Assembly (NCBI RefSeq): GCF_014490665.1
Contig: NZ_CP061038.1
Location: 3,286,001 to 3,350,000 of the forward strand
DNA length: 64,000 nucleotides
From: Sphingomonas alpina
GTDB lineage: Bacteria > Pseudomonadota > Alphaproteobacteria > Sphingomonadales > Sphingomonadaceae
Direction of reading: 5' to 3'
The notes under the pieces are model-generated. The model saw only the letters and a list, made by a program, of their open reading frames with translations. It was not told the DNA's origin and did no database searches. The translations under genes were made by a program, and so were the position numbers. Within the stretch, counting starts at the first letter, position 1. Each line of letters begins with the position of its first letter. Shown piece by piece: positions 24,137 to 33,205 of the stretch.

Positions 24137-26677
24137 CTAGTAGATTCCGCCTTCCCTTTGCAAGAAATCGGTATCGCGGCGTTGCTCGCTGCGCTGCTCG
24201 GCCTGCGCCGCACGCGCCTTGACCGCCGCGGCCTGAGCCTGGGCGGCGAGTTCTTCCGGCGAGGCGCGCTTGATCGAACGGCGCGGTTCGCTCTCCGGCT
24301 TGAACGCCTCCCAGATCATCCCGGCTTTGGGATCGGTGCCCGGCCAGCCGCCGAACACCGGCTTGCCCGACGCGCGGTCGATGCGCACCATACGGATGCC
24401 GGGAGGTGCGCGGAACGGCAGCTTCTCCATTCCGTCATACGCCTTGAGCGCGAACTGCTTGAAGATCGGCGCGGCGAGCGTACCGCCCTGCGCATAGCCG
24501 CCCATGCTGGTCGGCTTGTCGAAGCCGATATACAGGCCGCCAATCATCTGCGGCGTGCCGCCGATGAACCACACATCGGTCGGGCCCGATGAAGTACCGG
24601 TCTTGCCGAAGATCGGCCGATCGAGATCACGCAGCGTCGTGGCGGTGCCGCGCTGAATCACGCCTTCGGTGATATGGACCATCTGATAGGCGGTCATGGC
24701 GTCGAGCACCTGCTTGCCGCGGACGACCGGGCGCGGCATGGGCTTCCCGTTCCAGTCGGGCGCGTTGCAGCGGTCGCACGCGCGCCAATTCTCCGGCCAG
24801 ATCACCTTGCCATGGCGGTCCTGCACGAAGTCGATCAGCGTCGCCGAATGCGCTCGCCCCTGATTCTCAAGGATCGAATAGGCGTTCACCATGCGCATCA
24901 CGGTGGTTTCGCCCGCACCCAAGGCAAAGGCGAGATAAGGCGGGTATTTGCCCACGCCCATCTGGTCCATCAGCCCCACGACCTTGTCCATGCCGGTGGT
25001 GGCGGCAGCGCGCACCGTCATCAGGTTGCGCGACTGTTCGATGCCCCAGCGCATGGTGTGCGGTCCCGAGCCGGCGCCGCCACCGAAGTTGCGGAAGCAT
25101 TTCTGCCCGAGGCGTCCGCCCTGATAGACGCAGAACGGCCCGTCGACGATGATCGAGGCCGGGGTCATGCCGTGCTCGAGCGCGGCGGAATAGACGATCG
25201 GCTTGATCGTCGAACCCGGCTGGCGCATCGCCTGAGTCGCGCGATTGAAGGATTGCAGCCGCGAATCGAACCCGCCCTGCATCGCCAGTACCCGCCCGGT
25301 CGATGGCTCCATGATCACCATGCCGCCCGAAATCTTGGGGATCGCACGCAGCGCATAACTGCCGCCCTCAGGCGCGACCGCAATGATGTCACCGACCTTC
25401 AGCGCAGCAAAGGCAGTGCCGCCGGTACCGCGCACCGGCATCTGTGCGGCCCAGCGCGGCAGTGATCCGGTGCGACCATTGGCAAAGCCGATCCCGGCGC
25501 TGTCGCCACCGACCGAGGTCACGATCGCCGCGACCCAGTCGGCATAGTCGAGGCCGATATTGGTGTTGAGCAGCGCTGGTAGCCAATTGTCGCCGGCAAC
25601 CTCGACATGGCGGATCGGCCCGTTCCAGCCGCGCCCGCGGTCATAGCGCAACAGGCCGTCGCGCAGCGCGTCCTGGGCATAGGTCTGCAGCTTGTTGTCG
25701 AGCGACGTGCGCACCCACAGGCCACCGGCATAGACGCTGTACGGGTTGCGGCCACCGTCTGCCGCTTCGCCGAACTTGTCGATCAGCTCGCGTCGGACCT
25801 CTTCGACGAAATAGCCGCTGACGCGTTCGAACTTCGGCTTTTGCCGCGCGACCGCGCCGATCGGCTGGACCACCGCTTCCTGATATTGTGCCGGGGTGAT
25901 GAAGCCGTTGCGCTGCATTTCGCTGAGCACGAAATTGCGCCGCTTCAGCGCCTTTTCGGTGCTGCGGTCAGGGTCGTAATTGGCCGGCCCTTTGGGCAGG
26001 ATCGCGAGATAGGCGAGCTGCGGCAGGCTGAGTTCGTCCAGATCCTTGTCGAAATAAGCATGGCTCGCCGCGGCGACGCCGTACGCGTTGCGGCCGAGGA
26101 ATATCTGGTTGAGATAAAGTTCGAGAATCTGCTGCTTGGTCAGCGTGTCCTCGATCCGGTAGGCGAGGATCGCTTCCTTCGCCTTGCGCAGATAGCTGAC
26201 CTCATTGCCGATCAGCAGGTTCTTCGCGACCTGCTGCGTGATCGTCGAGGCGCCGACCGGGCGCCCGGAATTGCGCAGATTGATCAGGATCGCCGAGGCG
26301 ATGCCGGGGTAGTCGACGCCGTGATGCTCGAAAAAGGTCTTGTCCTCGGCCGCCAGAAAGGCGCGCACCAGCAGCGGCGGATATTCGTCATAGCTCAGCT
26401 CGACGCGGCGCTCGCGCGCATAGCTGTGGATCGGCGTGCCATCGATGCCGCGCACATTGGTCGGCAGCGGCGGCTCATAGGCGCGCAGATTGTCGACCGA
26501 TGGAAGGTCGCGCGCGATCAGCAGCCAGATCAGCAGGATGCCGATCATCCCCAGCCCCGCGAGGATGGCGAGCGCCTTCACCCACCAGCGCGCCCAGGTC
26601 CGTCCGAGGAAACCGCGAAAGCCGTCGACCTCGCGACGCAGGCGGAATTTGACGCGGGGGGATTCGGTGGCGGTCAT
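24137..26677 (-). CDS. mrcA: Penicillin-binding protein 1A, bifunctional
   Basis: An 846-residue class A PBP: N-terminal membrane helix (about 35-60), GT51 transglycosylase domain (EDKTFFEHHGVDYPG, STITQQVAKN), an OB-like insert, and a transpeptidase domain with SxxK in QPGSTIKP, SRN in EQSRNLM and KTGTSSGPTD. It polymerises and cross-links peptidoglycan. ATG 26677 is preferred to a longer ORF from 26791. It is upstream of prfB by 96 bases and divergent from the TMEM175-like gene. Confidence 0.96.
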   Translation of the reverse strand: MTATESPRVKFRLRREVDGFRGFLGRTWARWWVKALAILAGLGMIGILLIWLLIARDLPSVDNLRAYEPPLPTNVRGIDGTPIHSYARERRVELSYDEYPPLLVRAFLAAEDKTFFEHHGVDYPGIASAILINLRNSGRPVGASTITQQVAKNLLIGNEVSYLRKAKEAILAYRIEDTLTKQQILELYLNQIFLGRNAYGVAAASHAYFDKDLDELSLPQLAYLAILPKGPANYDPDRSTEKALKRRNFVLSEMQRNGFITPAQYQEAVVQPIGAVARQKPKFERVSGYFVEEVRRELIDKFGEAADGGRNPYSVYAGGLWVRTSLDNKLQTYAQDALRDGLLRYDRGRGWNGPIRHVEVAGDNWLPALLNTNIGLDYADWVAAIVTSVGGDSAGIGFANGRTGSLPRWAAQMPVRGTGGTAFAALKVGDIIAVAPEGGSYALRAIPKISGGMVIMEPSTGRVLAMQGGFDSRLQSFNRATQAMRQPGSTIKPIVYSAALEHGMTPASIIVDGPFCVYQGGRLGQKCFRNFGGGAGSGPHTMRWGIEQSRNLMTVRAAATTGMDKVVGLMDQMGVGKYPPYLAFALGAGETTVMRMVNAYSILENQGRAHSATLIDFVQDRHGKVIWPENWRACDRCNAPDWNGKPMPRPVVRGKQVLDAMTAYQMVHITEGVIQRGTATTLRDLDRPIFGKTGTSSGPTDVWFIGGTPQMIGGLYIGFDKPTSMGGYAQGGTLAAPIFKQFALKAYDGMEKLPFRAPPGIRMVRIDRASGKPVFGGWPGTDPKAGMIWEAFKPESEPRRSIKRASPEELAAQAQAAAVKARAAQAEQRSEQRRDTDFLQREGGIY

Positions 26678-26848
26678 ACTTATGTCAGCCTCTAGCAAGT
26701 TTGACGCGGCTTGCCAGCGGATGATTGGAACGACCCACCGCATTGCTCGGCATGCATCGTTCACTCCCCGCTCCGTCTTGGCGGCTTGCACCCTGCTCCA
26801 CCCGGGCTAAGCTACCGCCAGCAACGCTTCCGGGGGAAAAGGCGGATC

Positions 26849-27514
26849 ATGACGACACGCGCAAAGGGCGATCGGCCGAGCGGCCCCGAGCATTCGCTCG
26901 AACGGTTGATCTTCTTCTCCGATGCGGTGTTCGCGATCGCCATCACCTTGCTGATCATCGAAGTGCACGTCCCCGACCTGCCGCCTGGATCGCCGCATCA
27001 TGCCTATCTTGAAGCGCTGTGGCACCTGATACCGAACTTCTTCGGATTTATCGTCAGCTTCTTCGTGATCGGCGCGTTCTGGGCTGCGCATCATCGCATG
27101 TTCGGGCTCGCCGCGCATTATTCGGAGCGGCTGGTCGGCGCCAATCTGATGGTGCTGTGCCTGATAGTATTCATGCCGTTCGCGACCGCATTCATGAGCG
27201 CCAATACCGGCACTTTGGTGCCTTCGGTGCTGTATGCCGCAACATTGCTGCTGACCGGGCTCTTCAACCGGCGATTGATGTTCATCGTGACCTCGGCGCC
27301 CGTGGTCGCTGCCGATGTCTCGCCCGAGATGATCGCCTATGTCCGCGCGCGCAGCGGGACGGTGATCTTCGGCGCGCTGTGCGCGCTGTTGATCGCGTTC
27401 ATCGATCCGCGTTTCAGCCAGATGGGGCTGCTCACCATCCCGATCTGGCAGCGGCTGTTCCTGCGACGGGTAGACCGGCAGGTCGCACGCAAGGCCAGAG
27501 CAGCGGCGGCATGA
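26849..27514 (+). CDS. TMEM175 family (DUF1211) membrane protein
   Basis: A 221-residue protein with about six membrane helices. The first helix carries the RxxxFSD signature (RLIFFSDAVFAIAITLLIIEV) of the TMEM175 potassium-channel family. The second half keeps the helix order but not an obvious second FSD repeat. ATG 26849 is used; its stop overlaps the next start as ATGA. The role is probably ion conductance, unproven for this branch. Confidence 0.88.
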   Translation: MTTRAKGDRPSGPEHSLERLIFFSDAVFAIAITLLIIEVHVPDLPPGSPHHAYLEALWHLIPNFFGFIVSFFVIGAFWAAHHRMFGLAAHYSERLVGANLMVLCLIVFMPFATAFMSANTGTLVPSVLYAATLLLTGLFNRRLMFIVTSAPVVAADVSPEMIAYVRARSGTVIFGALCALLIAFIDPRFSQMGLLTIPIWQRLFLRRVDRQVARKARAAAA

Positions 27515-28107
27515 GCATCGTCGAGATCCTCGGCGTCGCGGCCAGCGTCAGCCTGCTTGCCGGGTGGCGGCTCTATCTCTGCGTGTTCGCGGTCGGGCTG
27601 GCGATGCGCACCGGCTGGGTACCCCTGCCCGATCACCTGATGCAGCTCGACATACTGGCCAATCCCTGGGTGCTGGGCGTGGCCGGCCTGCTCGCGCTGA
27701 TCGAGTTCGCCGCCGACAAGGTGATGTGGATCGACAGCGCCTGGGACGCGGTCCACACTTTGGTGCGCCCGGTCGGCGGCGCGCTGCTCGCGCTGGCGAT
27801 CGTCGACCCAAGCAAGCCCGAATGGCAAGTGATCGCCGTCCTGCTCGGCGGCGGCGCCTCATTGCTGACGCACAGCGCCAAGGCGGGCACCCGCGCGGTG
27901 GTCAATGCCAGCCCCGAGCCGGTGAGCAATGTGGTCGTGTCAACCGGCGAGGATGTCGCGACCGGCGGGCTGCTGGTCCTCGCACTAGCCAACCCGATCG
28001 CGGCGGTGGTGATCGCGCTGGGCATTGTCGGCGCTGCCGTGGCGGCGCTGGTGGTGCTGCGGCGAATGCTGGCGAGATTGATCGGACCGAAGGCGAAGAC
28101 GGGTTAG
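27511..28107 (+). CDS. DUF4126 family membrane protein
   Basis: A 198-residue protein with five to six hydrophobic segments. N-terminal SLLAGWRLYLCVFAVGLAMR, the central DKVMWIDSAWDAVHTLVRPVGGALLA and the THSAKAGTRAVVNASPEPVSN stretch are typical of DUF4126. Function unknown. It is coupled to the TMEM175-like gene by an ATGA overlap, which suggests the two membrane proteins act together. Confidence 0.82.
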   Translation: MSIVEILGVAASVSLLAGWRLYLCVFAVGLAMRTGWVPLPDHLMQLDILANPWVLGVAGLLALIEFAADKVMWIDSAWDAVHTLVRPVGGALLALAIVDPSKPEWQVIAVLLGGGASLLTHSAKAGTRAVVNASPEPVSNVVVSTGEDVATGGLLVLALANPIAAVVIALGIVGAAVAALVVLRRMLARLIGPKAKTG

Positions 28108-28141
28108 GCCCGATTTCCACCCCGCCGCGATCGGCTGCCCG

Positions 28142-28308
28142 CCCCTGTTATCCCCTGTTTTCGGCATTGTATTTTCTCGCCCCTGTTATGTTGGATTCGA
28201 TTGCGGGGTTGCGCGTTTGTTTTCAGCAACTTGGCTGGACCGGCCCCTGTTATGCAAACAGGGGTGGAACAGGGGCAATAACAGGGGCCGTTGCGATCAA
28301 AACAGGGG
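28142..28308. repeat. Array of CCCCTGTTAT boxes, inverted to AACAGGGG
   Basis: Four CCCCTGTT boxes (28142, 28152, 28180, 28244) are followed by four AACAGGGG boxes (28257, 28268, 28280, 28301), giving a large inverted repeat centred on CCCCTGTTATGCAAACAGGGG-like sequence at 28244-28264. It occupies the space downstream of the DUF4126 gene. A diverged second copy, sharing the flanking TTGTTTTCAG segment, is at 32897-33060. Confidence 0.9.
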
Positions 28309-28333
28309 GATGATCGCCCGGTGCTTCGCGGCC

Positions 28334-28415
28334 ATGTCAAAGAGCGGGACAAGAGCGCCTGACCGGCGTTTCGTCCGACCGTAGCAGTGCTGCATCCCGC
28401 AGCTTCATTGAATCG
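28334..28415 (+). repeat. AAAGAGCGGGAC element, copy 1
   Basis: A short conserved stretch with CAAAGAGCGGGAC, then GGCGTTTCGTCCG, then TTGAATCG about 30 bases on. Related sequence is at 33090-33162 (after the second CCCCTGTTAT array) and 41390-41453. GGAC and GTCC can pair, so a structured RNA or a transposition remnant is possible. Confidence 0.5.
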
Positions 28416-28474
28416 CTTTGGGTGAACACCGAGGGGATCGTCCGACCCGAGATCTTGCGCCATTTCAACGAGGG

Positions 28475-29689
28475 CTATTTCCTCGCGCACGCCTCGCCCG
28501 ACCGCACGAAGCGATACCCCACTTCCTGCTTGGCCGTCGTGCCGCGGAAACGGGTCATGTCGATCCGGGCTGGATCGCACATGTCGGAGTCCTCGGCATA
28601 CCATAGGTCGGCGCTGCGGCCGCGCAGATGGCATTGACTGACGAAGCGGCGCTCGCTCGTCGCGCAGAGCCGATAACCAGCCGGGCTCGCCACCACCGTC
28701 GACCAGCCCTTGCGCGGAGCGAAGATCGATCCGGTCGGCATGGCGCCGGCCGAGGCGGCCTGCTTCGCCCCGGCGGCGCGGGCGGCGACGCGCTGGCGCA
28801 GGCCGGTAAGTACCTCGTCATATTGCTTGCCTACCCAGCCGGTCAGCGTGACACGGTCGGCCTGAGCGGCGGCGACCACGGCCTCATCCCCAGGCGTGAG
28901 CACAGTGCCGGATTCGATCTTCACCCGGATCGCGCGCAGTTGTTCGGCGCGTGCCTCGTTGCGGCGCTTTTCGAGCAATAATTCGACCCGGGCGAGTTCG
29001 TCGTCCTGCGGACGTTCGGCGCGCAGCCAGGCGGGGATGCCGATCCGGGCGAGCGTGCCTTGCGGCACGATCATATTGGCGGCCGCCAGCACCAGCGCGG
29101 CGAGCGGCACGACCAGAAAGACCAGCCGCTCGACCTTCGGCGCGGCGCGTCCGAACAGCCACATGGCGAGCAATGCGATCGGCGCGAATAGGATCAGCCG
29201 CAGCGAGGTCCCCAGCGACATGTCGCCGCGCCCCTGCGCAAACAGGAACAACGGCAGCAGGAAGGCAAGAAAGGCGCGGCCGAGCAAACGGGCGTAACCG
29301 AGCAATGCGTCGCGGGCGCCATCCACGCCCCTGACCATGCCGACACCACCGCTGACCAGCAGCACGCCGACAACATGCACCGGGCTGAGAAATGCGTAGA
29401 GCGCACCCGCACCGAACAGCCCGATCAACGCATAGTTGAGCTGCGGCCAGCCGATGCTGCGGAATATTGCGCCGAGCATGAGGATGGCAAACAGCGCGGC
29501 GATCACCAGCATCAAGCGGCGATGGACGCTTTGGATCGAGGCGCCCGCCACATCGAGCCCATCGGACAGGCCGGTGCGAGTCTTGCCCCATAGCTCGACC
29601 CCGCGCTGCTTCAGCGAGCGCGCGGGAGGACTGCCCGCGGTTTGCGGTTCGACCGCACCGCCACTGGCACTCACCGTCAGATCGCTCAT
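28475..29689 (-). CDS. Multi-helix membrane protein of unknown function
   Basis: A 404-residue protein with a soluble Ser/Gly-rich start (1-55), about six to seven membrane helices (58-220), and a C-terminal soluble domain with a helical Glu/Arg-rich segment (ELARVELLLEKRRNEARAEQLRA) and a Cys-containing end (YRLCATSERRF, SDMCDP). I do not recognise the family. The C-terminal domain is basic and could face the periplasm. Confidence 0.7.
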   Translation of the reverse strand: MSDLTVSASGGAVEPQTAGSPPARSLKQRGVELWGKTRTGLSDGLDVAGASIQSVHRRLMLVIAALFAILMLGAIFRSIGWPQLNYALIGLFGAGALYAFLSPVHVVGVLLVSGGVGMVRGVDGARDALLGYARLLGRAFLAFLLPLFLFAQGRGDMSLGTSLRLILFAPIALLAMWLFGRAAPKVERLVFLVVPLAALVLAAANMIVPQGTLARIGIPAWLRAERPQDDELARVELLLEKRRNEARAEQLRAIRVKIESGTVLTPGDEAVVAAAQADRVTLTGWVGKQYDEVLTGLRQRVAARAAGAKQAASAGAMPTGSIFAPRKGWSTVVASPAGYRLCATSERRFVSQCHLRGRSADLWYAEDSDMCDPARIDMTRFRGTTAKQEVGYRFVRSGEACARK

Positions 29690-29702
29690 TGCCGCACCCC
29701 CG

Positions 29703-29739
29703 CCCTGCCCCGTCCCGGATACTACGGGACGGGGCAGGG
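29703..29739 (-). terminator. Strong hairpin terminator for the glycine-zipper gene
   Basis: A perfect 14-base stem: CCCTGCCCCGTCCC (29703-29716) and GGGACGGGGCAGGG (29726-29739) with a nine-base loop. It lies 25 bases after the stop of the minus-strand gene at 29764-30177 and before the next minus-strand start. Confidence 0.75.
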
Positions 29740-29763
29740 GGTCAAAATGCGGTCAGGCGCGCC

Positions 29764-30177
29764 TCAGCGGCAGCGTGCGCCGTCCTTGTCGATCGCCTTG
29801 CCGGCAACCGCACCGCCAGCGCCGCCGATCAGTGCACCGAGCACGCCCGAACCGCCGGGGGCGATGAGGCTGCCGAGCACGCCGCCAGCGATACCGCCGA
29901 CGATCAGGCCGGTGGTGCCGTCATTGCGTCGGCAATAATAGCGCCCGTCCTGGCCGCGATAGACGCGATCATTGCTGCTCAGACGACGTTCGCGATAGCG
30001 GCGATTGTCCTCGCGATAATAACGCCCGGCATCATAGCCGTTATAGGAGGGATCGGGGCGATCATAGTCATATTGGCTATAGCTGCGATATCGCGGGTCC
30101 ATCCCGCCATCGTCGGTCCCGACACAGCCGGTGACCATGGTCGCCGCGGCGACAAGGCCAAGCGTGAGTGCGCGCAT
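29764..30177 (-). CDS. Glycine-zipper 2TM lipoprotein
   Basis: A 137-residue protein with lipoprotein signal (ATMVTGC, Cys near residue 18), a Tyr/Arg/Asp-rich middle (PRYRSYSQYDYDRPDPSYNG), and a C-terminal glycine-zipper pair (GLIVGGIAGGVLGSLI and GVLGALIGGAGGAVAGKAI) of the 17-kDa surface antigen/SmpA-type fold. Such proteins sit in the outer membrane or periplasm. A strong terminator follows. Confidence 0.85.
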   Translation of the reverse strand: MRALTLGLVAAATMVTGCVGTDDGGMDPRYRSYSQYDYDRPDPSYNGYDAGRYYREDNRRYRERRLSSNDRVYRGQDGRYYCRRNDGTTGLIVGGIAGGVLGSLIAPGGSGVLGALIGGAGGAVAGKAIDKDGARCR

Positions 30178-30276
30178 TGCTTCTCTCCTCTTTGGTACTG
30201 GGGTAATGCGCGAGCGGCGTATTCGTTGCGTTCCCGATAAGATTCCGCAGGGAGGACAAGCTATGGCTCTCGCCTC

Positions 30277-30591
30277 TCAGCCGGCCGGGCCGGGCGCGGG
30301 ACGCAGCGCCTCGCGTTCGGCAGGCGACATCGGGGCGCCGATGTCGGGGCGGAAGTCGACCGGCGCGCGGTCGCCGGCGGCAGGGCGCGGCTGATCGAGT
30401 GCGAGATCGGGCGCATCATGCTCCGCCGATCCGGGGGCGACCCAGGCGGCAATCTGGCGCCGGGCGAGCCAGGCGGCGAGCCCCGCGCCGACCGTCAGCA
30501 CCGCCGCACCGATCGACAATGCGGTCGAGGTCTTGCGCGCGCGACGAGAGGACTTCCTGGCGGTGGGCCTGGGGGTTCGGGTGTCGGCCAT
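30277..30591 (-). CDS. Small single-helix membrane protein
   Basis: A 104-residue protein with a strongly basic N-terminus (RPTARKSSRRARK), one membrane helix (about 23-45, LSIGAAVLTVGAGLAAWLAR) and an acidic Pro-rich tail. No family recognised. It lies between the SUFU-domain gene and the glycine-zipper gene, all on the minus strand. Confidence 0.6.
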   Translation of the reverse strand: MADTRTPRPTARKSSRRARKTSTALSIGAAVLTVGAGLAAWLARRQIAAWVAPGSAEHDAPDLALDQPRPAAGDRAPVDFRPDIGAPMSPAEREALRPAPGPAG

Positions 30592-30674
30592 GATCGGGGC
30601 TCCGGATGATGTGCGTTCCGCCGTTCAACGGATGGCGTGTCGCGGCGTTCCTCGCGGGACGCCGCGACACGCCC

Positions 30675-31748
30675 TCAGCCGATCGTTTCGACCACCTTGC
30701 CCTCTGCATCCTTGATCTGAGTCTGGCGGATGTCCCAGCGCACCGTGTCCAGGCCGGGCACGGTATAAATGCCGGCACGCGGGCGCAGCGTGGTGGCGAG
30801 CGCGTCGACCGTCGCTCTGGTCAGCGTCACGCGGAGCTGTTCTTTCTCCGGCACCAGGCCGTTGGCCTCGCCCGGCTCGATCATGATGTATTTTTCCGGG
30901 CCGATGAGACGCAACTCATTGCCGAACGGCAGGCGGAGCCGCAGCAATGTGAGGATATTCTCGACATGATTGGCGCCGATCGTGATGGTGGTCAGGTCGG
31001 TGCGGAGCAACCGGCTCCGCTGTGTCCAGCCGAGCGCTTCGTTGAACAGCATGGCGGTCGAGGACCCGTCGCGCGCCGACCCCGCATCGAGCGCCGCGCG
31101 GATGTCGTCCCGGTCGAGCAGCGACGCCCGGGAGATGTCGGTGATCCACAGCGGCATATGCGGAAGCAGCGTGTCCAGCATCTTGCGGGCATCCCAGCGC
31201 TTTCCTGCCGCCTCCTCGTCCACGGTCAGCCCGACGAGCTGGATGAACGCGACACGGCCATGGGGCGTGTCGATCTGCGGCACTTCCGGATCGAGCACAA
31301 ACGCAAGCGAGCCGATCAGCGTATCGCTTCCCAGCGCGATGGGGCCGTTGAGATTCATCCAATGGCCGTCCTCGAAGACATTGCCGCTCTGGAAGACATA
31401 CCGGGCGAGATTCTGGAACAGGCTGAATGCCCAGGCCGGTGGATCGACCTCGTCGGGGTCGCAGGCAAGGCGGAACGTCAGCTCGAACCCATAGCCGCTA
31501 AGTGCGGGGTTGTCGGACGCCTTGTCGTAAAGTTCGGACAGGCCGTAGCTGACGAAATGCCAGTGCGGCACCGGCTCCAGGCGCTGCCACGCGCTGATGC
31601 CGTCAAGCGGATCATTGCCATTGAATTGCCAGGGTATGACCGGGCCGACATGCCTCGGCTCCTGACCGGGATAGAGCGGCTCAAAGGCTGCGGTGATCGC
31701 ATCCCAGCCCGGCGTGGCATCATCTTGCGGATCGTCTGGTGTCGCCAT
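30675..31748 (-). CDS. Suppressor-of-fused (SUFU) domain protein
   Basis: A 357-residue cytoplasmic protein. The N-terminal part (about 30-215) fits the SUFU domain: PGQEPRHVGPVIPW, DPLDGISAWQRLEPVPHWHFVSYGLSELY, GYGFELTFRLACD and a later FIQLVGLTVDE. Bacterial SUFU domains are often found as immunity proteins in polymorphic-toxin loci, but no toxin is adjacent here. The C-terminal third is a separate, probably beta-rich region I cannot name. Confidence 0.85.
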   Translation of the reverse strand: MATPDDPQDDATPGWDAITAAFEPLYPGQEPRHVGPVIPWQFNGNDPLDGISAWQRLEPVPHWHFVSYGLSELYDKASDNPALSGYGFELTFRLACDPDEVDPPAWAFSLFQNLARYVFQSGNVFEDGHWMNLNGPIALGSDTLIGSLAFVLDPEVPQIDTPHGRVAFIQLVGLTVDEEAAGKRWDARKMLDTLLPHMPLWITDISRASLLDRDDIRAALDAGSARDGSSTAMLFNEALGWTQRSRLLRTDLTTITIGANHVENILTLLRLRLPFGNELRLIGPEKYIMIEPGEANGLVPEKEQLRVTLTRATVDALATTLRPRAGIYTVPGLDTVRWDIRQTQIKDAEGKVVETIG

Positions 31749-31775
31749 CGTTGCTTTCCGGTTTCGAACGCCAAC

Positions 31776-32039
31776 TCACTGATTGTCGAGCGGCCAGCGC
31801 GCCTGTGTCGCCTTGTCGCCCAGCCCGATCAGGTCGTCATTGGGGCTGTTCGCGCGACCAAGGTCGAGACCGTTTTCGGAGCGGATCGGTTCTTGCCAGG
31901 CCGGCTGATGCGACACCGGCTCGCTGCGAATATAAGCCTGGTTGCGTACGCGTTTCATGCGCCGCCACAGCAGCGGCATCGCGACGAAGGGAAAGGCGAC
32001 GCACGCCAGAAGTATCAACAATCCGATCGCATCGCCCAT
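31776..32039 (-). CDS. Small membrane protein
   Basis: An 87-residue protein with one N-terminal membrane helix (IGLLILLACVAFPFVAMPLLW), a basic stretch (RRMKRVRNQ) and a soluble polar tail. It is 27 bases upstream of the SUFU-domain gene in the same direction and may be co-transcribed. Function unknown. Confidence 0.6.
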   Translation of the reverse strand: MGDAIGLLILLACVAFPFVAMPLLWRRMKRVRNQAYIRSEPVSHQPAWQEPIRSENGLDLGRANSPNDDLIGLGDKATQARWPLDNQ

Positions 32040-32134
32040 GATCCCGGTCCCCGCCCCTGTACCGTGAGGCTAGCGGGGGCGTGGTCGATACTCAACCGCG
32101 ACAGGACTGCGCCTTCCCTACGGTGACCGCAGGG

Positions 32135-32761
32135 TCAACCGCATGGGCGGGCGGTATAGGTCTGGCCCTTGACCGCCGGATGATCGCCGAGCCCGCAAAA
32201 GCGCGGATTGCGTTCGCGCCTGCCGCCGTCATTGTCGGTCAGGAAACCATTGGCGTCGAGCGGGGCGACCGAGGATGGAACCGCGATCTCGAAATGGACA
32301 TGGTCGAGCATCGCGCATCCCACCGCCCCCTCGATGCCGATCACCTGCCCGGCCTTGACCCGGTCGCCGACGCGCAACCCGGCAGCGGCCACCGAGCCAT
32401 GAGCGACATGCGAGTAATTGGACCATTCGCCATTGGCGTGAGCGATCCAGACATAATTATTGTGGCAATCTTTGGCCGCGCGGCCGGACAGCTGTTCGGA
32501 AAAGCCGTTCTGGATCGCCTTCACCACACCGTCCGCAGCGGCCAGCACCTTATAGGGCCTGGCCCCCGCGACGGCGAAGAGATCCACTCGGCCGACCGGC
32601 CGGTGCGAGGTAAAATCGTCGAACACCTTCACCGTCGTGCCGTCTTCATAAGGGAGCCGGTATTGTCCCTGGCTCGCGCCGGTTTCAGGCGCCGCGACCG
32701 TATCGGCAGCCGCGAGCAGCACGGGTGCCCCGAGAATGAGAGTCAATTTGGCCGGCCACAT
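32135..32761 (-). CDS. M23 (LytM) family protein, exported
   Basis: A 208-residue protein: signal peptide to about residue 24, then an M23 peptidase domain with HRPVGRVDLFAVAG, VLAAADGVVKAIQNG, NYVWIAHANGEWSNYSHVAHGS and HVHFEI. The domain normally cleaves peptidoglycan cross-links using zinc bound by HxxxD and HxH. The first ligand motif is unusual, with H and D separated by six residues. ATG 32761, after GGGAGAG, is preferred to the ORF start at 32851. Confidence 0.82.
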   Translation of the reverse strand: MWPAKLTLILGAPVLLAAADTVAAPETGASQGQYRLPYEDGTTVKVFDDFTSHRPVGRVDLFAVAGARPYKVLAAADGVVKAIQNGFSEQLSGRAAKDCHNNYVWIAHANGEWSNYSHVAHGSVAAAGLRVGDRVKAGQVIGIEGAVGCAMLDHVHFEIAVPSSVAPLDANGFLTDNDGGRRERNPRFCGLGDHPAVKGQTYTARPCG

Positions 32762-32896
32762 CGAATCTCTCCCATTCGTTACGGCCCGAAAGGCCAGTCT
32801 CCGGCGCTCTTTCGGGCCTGTCGCCGTGCCAAACAAGACCGGCATGCACATGGCGACACCCCGCTTATCCCTGTTCCGGCATAAATAAAAAAGCCA

Positions 32897-33060
32897 CCCC
32901 TGTTAAGTTGGCTTCCCCGAGCGAATTACCAGCTTGTTTTCAGTGCCTTGGCGGCCTTCACCGCTGTTATCCAGAACAGCGGTGGAACTGCGCGATAACA
33001 GGGGTGGGACAGGGCAGGAACAGCGGTCAACAGCGGGCGGAAACAGAGGTCATTTCCGCC
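32897..33060. repeat. Second CCCCTGTTAT-type array, diverged
   Basis: CCCCTGTTA at 32897-32905, CCGCTGTTAT at 32961-32970, then GAACAGCGG, ATAACAGGGG (32996-33004), GACAGGGC, GAACAGCGG and related boxes. It shares order and the flanking TTGTTTTCAG...CTTGGC segment with the array at 28142-28308. It fills the region upstream of the M23 gene; I see no gene between 32762 and 33205. Confidence 0.85.
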
Positions 33061-33205
33061 GGAAGCATGAGGATCGCTTGTTTCAGGATGAGAAAGAGCG
33101 GTCGGGACGCGCATCGCCCCGGTCGCTCCGATATTGCCAGGATGCGCGATGCGTTGAATCGATATGGAGTGGAGGCCGGCGCATCACCGCCGACCTCCGA
33201 TTCGA

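Noticed and set aside
28142..28308. A CRISPR array
   Set aside because: The boxes are only 8-10 bases, irregularly spaced and switch orientation; no spacers of constant length and no cas genes.
30263..30394. A 43-codon plus-strand ORF with a good ribosome site (GGGAGG)
   Set aside because: It is antisense to the end of the gene at 30277-30591, has low-complexity Ala/Gly/Arg/Ser composition and no recognisable leader.
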